From Caldilineaceae bacterium (GTDB lineage: Bacteria; Chloroflexota; Anaerolineae; Caldilineales; Caldilineaceae), in NCBI GenBank assembly GCA_022842065.1, contig JALHQH010000080.1, positions 1 to 36,901 of the forward strand: a stretch of 36,901 bases of DNA, written 5' to 3'. Within the stretch, counting starts at the first letter, position 1, and each line of letters starts with the position of its first letter. Shown one piece after another: positions 32,708 through 36,901 of this stretch. The notes under the pieces are model-generated. The model had not been told where the DNA came from and made no database searches. It saw only the letters and a program-made list of their open reading frames with translations. The translations under genes were made by a program, and so were the position numbers.

Positions 32708-32756
32708 TAAACTACGCGATAATAAATCACGATAATAAATATAGAACGTAAACTAC
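32708..32756. repeat. Paired direct repeats upstream of the sensor kinase
   Basis: GATAATAAAT occurs at 32718-32727 and 32731-32740, flanked by TAAACTAC at 32708-32715 and 32749-32756. The nested arrangement lies in the 99-base gap between ThuA-like and kinase genes. The AT-rich units contain TATTAT on the minus strand and may include the -10 region or an operator of the kinase gene. Confidence 0.4.
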
Positions 32757-32771
32757 ACACCGACTAGATGT

Positions 32772-33416
32772 TTAACGACTCGCCCACATCATGCCGCGGA
32801 TCTGAATCTCTTTCGCCTCTGGCACGTCAAAATCATGCGCCTTATGCCCCAACGAAGAATAAAAGACGCGCCCCTGATCCCACATGCGCTTCCAGACCAC
32901 GGGCATCACGGTGCCTTTGACCCAATGGGCATGTTCACCTGTAAACGTCGTCGTGGCCAGCACTTCGTTGTTGGGATCCACATGCAGGTAATATTGTTCC
33001 GAGTGCATCTGGAAATCATTAAGCCCAGCCGTGATCGGATCCGAATGATTGGTGATATTCACCGTATAGTCAATAATGTTACCAGGGTGCGCTACCCATT
33101 GCCCACCGACCATCCATTGATATTCCGTGTTATTGCGGAAGGAATCACCCATGCCACCGTGGTGACCGGCAATGCCCACCCCGCTGGCAACGGCCTGCAG
33201 CAACCCCTGCTCCTGCTCGCGGGTAATGGTGCCCATCGTCCAGATCGGAACGATCAGGTCGAGGGCATGCATGAACTCGCGGTTCAAATAGCTGTCGAGC
33301 TGATCGGAGACAGTTACTTCATAACCGCGTTCACGCAGCATCGGGGCAAAAATTTCAGCACAAAGCTGGGGTTCATGGCCATCCCAGCCACCCCAAACGA
33401 TCAATGCCTTTTTCAT
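32772..33416 (-). CDS. ThuA-like domain protein (class I glutamine amidotransferase-like fold)
   Basis: 214 residues. It matches the ThuA family (trehalose utilisation type): [96 protein letters not shown], and [10 protein letters not shown] near the end. These are the hallmark blocks of ThuA, a glutamine-amidotransferase-like fold with His/Tyr residues in place of the Cys nucleophile, often in sugar-metabolism clusters. No sugar transporter or dehydrogenase is adjacent. The start at 33416 is chosen for its GAAAGGAAAG ribosome binding site; a longer frame to 33467 has none. Confidence 0.92.
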   Translation of the reverse strand: MKKALIVWGGWDGHEPQLCAEIFAPMLRERGYEVTVSDQLDSYLNREFMHALDLIVPIWTMGTITREQEQGLLQAVASGVGIAGHHGGMGDSFRNNTEYQWMVGGQWVAHPGNIIDYTVNITNHSDPITAGLNDFQMHSEQYYLHVDPNNEVLATTTFTGEHAHWVKGTVMPVVWKRMWDQGRVFYSSLGHKAHDFDVPEAKEIQIRGMMWASR

Positions 33417-33531
33417 TGGTCTTTCCTTTCTGGTCATACACTTTTTGATTGATGTACATGCCATCAATTGTGCATCTGTAGAGGCGATTAAGCAACTGTG
33501 GCGCAGGCTGGATTAAGGATAAGTTAGGCGA

Positions 33532-34041
33532 TTAGTTACTGCCTTCCGGGCGGTAGGGGGCCTCGTTATCGATATCACCAACAAAATCGGGCAACCCGCT
33601 TTGCCCCAAGTTTTGGCGGATCGCCATGATCTCACCGATGTGATACCAATAGTGGTAGATCACGCGCTGGAGCATGGCACCAATGTTGGTCTCGCGATTA
33701 CCCCGCTTGACGGTTTGCGCCAGGGTGGCAGTGGTCACCGTATCCAACCAGGGATCGGCCGCCACAGTGATGGTGTGCCACGCCTGCAACATCTCCGCCA
33801 GTGGTGGCGTCGTGGCTGGGCGGCCATTGCCCACCAGTTCGTTAAGGGTGGGCATGGGGGTTTCGCCCTGCAACATGGTCAACCAGTAGCGCTGTTCATG
33901 CCAGCTCAAGTGCCCTACAATCCAACTAATACAGTTCATCGGTTCAAAGCGCCGGCAGGCCTCATCAGCGCTAACGCCTTCCAGGGCACGCAGCCATTCG
34001 CTGCGGGTAAAACGCAGCTGATCAACTAGTGGATGTGCCAT
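33532..34041 (-). CDS. DinB-family protein
   Basis: 169 residues, a single four-helix DinB/YfiT-like bundle. The metal-binding His pattern is visible: ISWIVGHLSWHEQRYWL, and YHYWYHIGEIMAIRQNLG near the C terminus. The family includes thiol-dependent S-transferases and stress proteins; the function of this member is unknown. AAGGAG lies six bases before the ATG. It is divergent from an AbrB-type gene only 44 bases away, which could control both. Confidence 0.9.
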   Translation of the reverse strand: MAHPLVDQLRFTRSEWLRALEGVSADEACRRFEPMNCISWIVGHLSWHEQRYWLTMLQGETPMPTLNELVGNGRPATTPPLAEMLQAWHTITVAADPWLDTVTTATLAQTVKRGNRETNIGAMLQRVIYHYWYHIGEIMAIRQNLGQSGLPDFVGDIDNEAPYRPEGSN

Positions 34042-34085
34042 ATCAATCTCCTTGACTTATTTTTTTCCTTGAATACAATTATGCC

Positions 34086-34367
34086 ATGATTACAACAGTT
34101 ACAGGTAAAAATCAAATAACCCTGCCAGCAAAGCTGGTCAAAGAACTTGACATTCAACCGGGGACACGCATCGATTGGTCAATCGACGAAGCAGGGATGA
34201 TTCATGCCCGTCTGCTGCCTTCACGCGGAGCCTTAGCGCGTAAAGTAAGTGGGATGGGCCGCGATTGGGTCCAAGCCGGTAGTGACCCGATTGCTGAGCT
34301 AGTCCAAGCGCGCAGCCAGGAAGATGACGAGGAAGGGCTAACGCCACAGCAAGTGACCAAAAAATAG
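34086..34367 (+). CDS. AbrB/SpoVT-domain protein (MazE-like)
   Basis: 93 residues. The N-terminal ~45 residues are a swapped-hairpin AbrB domain (ITTVTGKNQITLPAKLVKEL, then IQPGTRIDWSIDEAGMI). The rest is polar and possibly disordered. Such proteins are DNA-binding regulators or antitoxins. No PIN or MazF toxin follows; the next gene is a convergent YdeI-like gene. It may therefore be a stand-alone regulator, perhaps of the divergent DinB gene. No strong RBS is visible. Confidence 0.85.
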   Translation: MITTVTGKNQITLPAKLVKELDIQPGTRIDWSIDEAGMIHARLLPSRGALARKVSGMGRDWVQAGSDPIAELVQARSQEDDEEGLTPQQVTKK

Positions 34368-34375
34368 CCTTAGAT

Positions 34376-34828
34376 TCACCGCTCGCGTTTGCCCTCGGTT
34401 AGAAGCTTCATCAGTTCTTGAATGCGGGCGGTACGCGTTTCGGCGCGTTTGGCACTATCGATCCAGCGCAGATAATTTTTGCGGTAAAAGGTGGGGAGAG
34501 CGTTAAAAAATTTGCGCGCAGCCGGTGCATCATTAAAGGCAGTGGTCAAATCGGCCGCCATTGTCGCGACCTGCGGCCCTTCTGGTCCCAACCGTACCGT
34601 TACGGACATCCCCGCTGCGATCCCATTATCACGCCGCCAGGCTGGCCCAAGCAAAAGTGTATAGACCGCGCCATCGACCACCAACGGGCCGCGGATGGGC
34701 AGGCCATTGATCGTGCCGTGAATGTCATGTCGCGCTTTCTCACCCCAACAGTGGTTTGGCTCAAAGGGCAACTCAATAAAGACACGGCTACCTTGTTTTT
34801 GGACAGTAACGTCAAATTGCTGTTCCAC
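34376..34828 (-). CDS. DUF1905/YdeI-OmdA family protein
   Basis: 150 residues. An N-terminal DUF1905 beta-barrel (FDVTVQKQGSRVFIELPF, GTINGLPIRGPLV, LLGPAWRRDNGIAAGMSVTV) is followed by an OmdA/YdeI-type helical tail (ARKFFNALPTFYRKNYLRWI, DSAKRAETRTARIQELMKLL). Function is unknown; YdeI relatives are linked to peptide resistance. The start is GTG at 34828, five bases after AAAGGAG. An upstream in-frame TTG at 34846 would place that RBS inside the gene. It follows the AraC gene by 65 bases on the same strand and is probably in its transcript. Confidence 0.88.
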   Translation of the reverse strand: MEQQFDVTVQKQGSRVFIELPFEPNHCWGEKARHDIHGTINGLPIRGPLVVDGAVYTLLLGPAWRRDNGIAAGMSVTVRLGPEGPQVATMAADLTTAFNDAPAARKFFNALPTFYRKNYLRWIDSAKRAETRTARIQELMKLLTEGKRER

Positions 34829-34893
34829 ACGCGCTCCTTTACTCAATCACAACCATTAACCAGTGCGCAACAAGCGGAAACATAACGCCGGCG

Positions 34894-35703
34894 TTAAACG
34901 GCAAACGCAACTGCCCGCGCATATTCCGCTGGTGAGAGACCCACCGCCGCTTTGAATTCTTTAATAAAATGGGCCTGGTCAAAATAACCGAGATCCTGCG
35001 CCATCGTCGCCAATGACACGTCGGCCCCGTTGATCAGCTGTTCGGCGGCATCATGCAGGCGATAGCGGGTGATCACCCATTTGGGGCTCACCCCCACATA
35101 ACGGTGAAAGAGCCGCTGCAGGGTGCGCCGGCTCATCCCAAAATGGTGGGCGACATCATCCACTTTGCACATGGTGCGGTCAGCCATAATCTGGTTGACG
35201 ATGGAGCCGACCAGGGTAACGGTCTCATCGGGGGCGGGAAGGCGCGGTAACCAAAACGCATCGGCGAGGGCACACATGGCAGCGGGGTCATCCAACGCTA
35301 GTAGCGTGGCGGCCCACATGGTGCCGGCATCCCCCAAAAGCCGCTCAATCGGCAGTGAATGATCGGTCAAACTGGCCAGCGGTTGCTGAAGCAATGGGTA
35401 AAAAGCCCCTGGCTTGAACTTGATGCCAAAGACCTGGCCCTTACCTTCCAGCAAATTGGTATATTTTTGGCTTGCCACGCCATAGATGCGCGCCTTGTCC
35501 GCTTCGAGCACGAGGTTGACATAGGGCTGTGGCAAGGTTTGAGCCAGATGGGGCGCTTGCCCGCGCAGATCCCAGTTGATAATCCAATAGCGCTCGATCA
35601 GGGCGGCCAATGCAGGTGCTGGCGGCACGCGCAACAGGGTAAATTTTTCGGCGGCAGTGGGATGTAGCACGCCGCGTGGCTGCCATTCGCTTGATCGCAT
35701 CAT
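34894..35703 (-). CDS. AraC-family transcriptional regulator
   Basis: 269 residues. The C-terminal ~100 residues carry two helix-turn-helix motifs of the AraC/XylS type (VDDVAHHFGMSRRTLQRLFH, then LATMAQDLGYFDQAHFIKEF) and the closing GLSPAEYAR. The N-terminal ~155 residues (PPAPALAALIERYWIINWDL, LPQPYVNLVLE, GVFGIKFKPGAF-like block) match the DUF6597-type sensor half. It probably controls itself, the YdeI-like gene after it, or the divergent DUF3224 gene. Two adjacent ATG codons open the gene. The mixed intergenic region to 35875 has an extended -10 on this strand. Confidence 0.93.
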   Translation of the reverse strand: MMRSSEWQPRGVLHPTAAEKFTLLRVPPAPALAALIERYWIINWDLRGQAPHLAQTLPQPYVNLVLEADKARIYGVASQKYTNLLEGKGQVFGIKFKPGAFYPLLQQPLASLTDHSLPIERLLGDAGTMWAATLLALDDPAAMCALADAFWLPRLPAPDETVTLVGSIVNQIMADRTMCKVDDVAHHFGMSRRTLQRLFHRYVGVSPKWVITRYRLHDAAEQLINGADVSLATMAQDLGYFDQAHFIKEFKAAVGLSPAEYARAVAFAV

Positions 35704-35762
35704 CGTTCACTCAGCTCCGTTTGCGCCTGACCAACCAATACCGCGGGAGAAGCGGGGTTGCT

Positions 35763-35773
35763 TTAGTATAGCA
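35763..35773 (-). promoter_or_regulatory. Extended -10 promoter candidate for the AraC gene
   Basis: On the minus strand TGTGCTATACT gives a TG-n-TATACT extended -10 box about 60 bases upstream of the AraC start. No strong -35 is seen. Confidence 0.45.
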
Positions 35774-35874
35774 CAAAAGTTCGCAATGACGCATTTTTAC
35801 AATGCAGATGCCACCGCTTGTGGTATGCTGATGACCACAGCAAAGAATAAAAATCAAGCGAAAGCGAGAAACTG

Positions 35875-36282
35875 ATGACAACCCATGCAACCGCAACCTT
35901 TTCGATCAAAAGTTGGGATGAAAAAACCTGGGCGGGCAAGCCGCACAACGAAGTCGCCGGCCCCAAACTCACCCGTGCGGAAATCGCTTACAATTATGAG
36001 GGCGACTTTACCGGTGAAAGTACCATGCAATATCTCATGTACTACCGGCCCGACGAACAGGTGAGTTGCGTCGCGCTGGAACAGTTGGACGGCGTCCTTA
36101 GTGGTCGCCGCGGCAGCTTTGTCCTGCAACACAATGGCCTGGTTGACGGCCACAGTATTACAGGTGATTTCACGATCATTCCCAGCTCTGGGACAGGAGA
36201 ATTAGCGGGCATACAGGGCCACGGTAAGTTATACGCCACGGATAAAGTTTGGCAGATTACCTTTGACTATGACTTTGCCTGA
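35875..36282 (+). CDS. DUF3224-domain protein
   Basis: 135 residues, no signal peptide. The whole length matches DUF3224, a small beta-barrel: ATATFSIKSWDEKTW at the start, then GDFTGESTMQYLMYY, GRRGSFVLQHNG, GDFTIIPSSGTGELAGIQGHG and ITFDYDF at the end. The function is unknown; the fold resembles allene-oxide-cyclase-like barrels, and GSFVLQHNG/GTGEL are the family signatures. It is divergent from the AraC gene, a common arrangement for a regulator and its target. GCGAGAAA upstream is a weak RBS. Confidence 0.9.
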   Translation: MTTHATATFSIKSWDEKTWAGKPHNEVAGPKLTRAEIAYNYEGDFTGESTMQYLMYYRPDEQVSCVALEQLDGVLSGRRGSFVLQHNGLVDGHSITGDFTIIPSSGTGELAGIQGHGKLYATDKVWQITFDYDFA

Positions 36283-36377
36283 AAAATCCGGTCAAACAAG
36301 GGCGGCTTGGCAGATGAATTTTCACATTGAGCACCTGAGCAGTCGGCTTTAGAACTATAGGGGCGGCTAAAGTTGTG

Positions 36378-36420
36378 TAATAGCGCATCGGGCATTCAGT
36401 GGCTGCCCGATGCGCTATTA
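36378..36420. terminator. 17-bp hairpin between convergent genes
   Basis: TAATAGCGCATCGGGCA (36378-36394) pairs perfectly with 36404-36420 over a 9-base loop. It lies between the DUF3224 gene and the convergent antitoxin-like gene. There is no T-tract beyond the stem's own TATTA, so it is a probable but atypical terminator. Confidence 0.6.
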
Positions 36421-36458
36421 TAGGTGTCGCTAGAGAATTTTATAGACGACGTAAGTGC

Positions 36459-36683
36459 TCACTCAATTTCATCCCGCACATCTTTCCAGGCCAGCCAACC
36501 GGCCTCTTCCCGTGAACCCTTCGCAGCAGCCAGCTCAGCATAAGCATTCTTGAAAATCTGCAAATCTTCAAGCGTCTCTAGCCATGTGACCAAAGCTTCC
36601 CACTCATCAGCAGCGATGACTGCAAAACGCTTATCTCTAACTGTAACATACTGTACAGTCTGAACGGCTTCTAGCACACTCAT
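36459..36683 (-). CDS. Small antitoxin-like protein (Phd/YefM-like)
   Basis: 74 residues. YVTVRDKRFAVIAADEWEALVTWLETLED resembles the N-terminal part of Phd/YefM-type antitoxins (prevent-host-death fold), followed by an acidic helical tail that could bind a toxin. No toxin gene lies downstream on the minus strand: the next gene is the convergent DUF3224 gene, so it is an orphan here. The start at 36683 is chosen because AGAGG lies seven bases upstream; a longer frame to 36716 lacks one. The assignment to the family is tentative. Confidence 0.65.
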   Translation of the reverse strand: MSVLEAVQTVQYVTVRDKRFAVIAADEWEALVTWLETLEDLQIFKNAYAELAAAKGSREEAGWLAWKDVRDEIE

Positions 36684-36820
36684 TGCGCAACCTCTCACGT
36701 AACGACAAATAGACATACGCTCAATATACCAGAAGGATCGGATGAGGTTGCCAATTCGATCCGCTCCATCAGCAGCCTGTATTTGTTATACTCAAATCAG
36801 AATGAGACCCCTAGTTTCGG

Positions 36821-36901
36821 TCAGCGTGCGTCGCACTGACCAAAGAATCTAGCGGACTGGAAACAGTTGGCGGTCAGTGCGACGCACGCGATCCCGTTAG
36901 C
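36821..36901. repeat. Terminal direct repeat, right copy
   Basis: Identical to bases 1-81, same orientation, with the 18-bp stem at 36824-36841 and 36872-36889. It is preceded by CGG, which extends the first palindromic half to GGTCAG...CTGACC, so the full repeat may begin a few bases earlier than the left copy shows. Confidence 0.9.

Noticed and set aside
34086..34367. MazE-type antitoxin of a toxin-antitoxin pair
   Set aside because: No toxin gene lies before or after it; neighbours are a divergent DinB gene and a convergent YdeI-like gene.
1..36901. Plasmid or integrative element interpretation of the whole window
   Set aside because: No replication, partition, relaxase or integrase gene seen; content is chromosomal in type. 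The end repeats alone are not enough.

Overview
The window reads as a piece of a Chloroflexota chromosome (probably Chloroflexia or Anaerolineae; inferred, no 16S or other marker is present). The reasons are the mid-50s-looking G+C content, secreted and lipoproteins with Pro/Thr/Ala-rich stalks, a PreP-type M16C protease, a large share of histidine kinases, and many different intergenic palindromes. No rRNA, tRNA, CRISPR array, transposase or phage gene was recognised. The first and last 81 bases are identical direct copies of a hairpin-forming repeat. The window is therefore either repeat-bounded or circular; the housekeeping-type content and the lack of a replication gene favour repeat-bounded.

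Layout. 340-2946 encodes a McrB-type AAA+ protein with EVE-like and Mrr-type winged-helix domains but no McrC partner. A LuxR-type response regulator follows at once (2958-3608). After a gene-poor stretch with terminators and a MITE-like palindrome, three translationally coupled kinase genes follow (4229-8405: REC-kinase, membrane kinase, REC-kinase). They overlap tail to tail with methylglyoxal synthase mgsA. Next come an MTAP-like phosphorylase and a large M16C peptidase (8858-12691). A nitrilase, a Gfo/Idh/MocA oxidoreductase and a RidA protein (13064-15599) are followed by two decayed genes, an isochorismatase-family hydrolase and an alpha/beta hydrolase.

17054-23109 (minus strand) is an export operon: HlyD-like lipoprotein adaptor, MacB/FtsX-type permease and two LolD/MacB-type ATPases, one fused to an AbrB-like domain. 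23555-24720 is a membrane-tethered barnase-type RNase overlapping its barstar-type inhibitor. It is convergent with an enolase-like gene in which two normally invariant active-site residues are replaced. The rest is mostly minus strand: SIMPL protein, Memo-like protein, an unknown acidic secreted protein, a dCache/HAMP/GAF kinase, ThuA-like, DinB-like, YdeI/DUF1905 and AraC genes. An AbrB-type protein and a DUF3224 protein are on the plus strand, and an orphan antitoxin-like gene lies at the end.

The most distinctive signal outside genes is a family of inverted repeats built from degenerate 8-base units (12700-12824, 18870-18977, 27240-27340, half-copy at 23423-23454, looser relative at 9651-9722). 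The sequence of the octamer differs between loci but the architecture is the same. One copy lies inside the efflux operon and one supplies the stop codon of the Memo-like gene. The best candidates for unusual biology are the McrC-less EVE-McrB protein, the tethered RNase/inhibitor pair, the ATPase-AbrB fusion, the altered enolase and this octamer-palindrome family.
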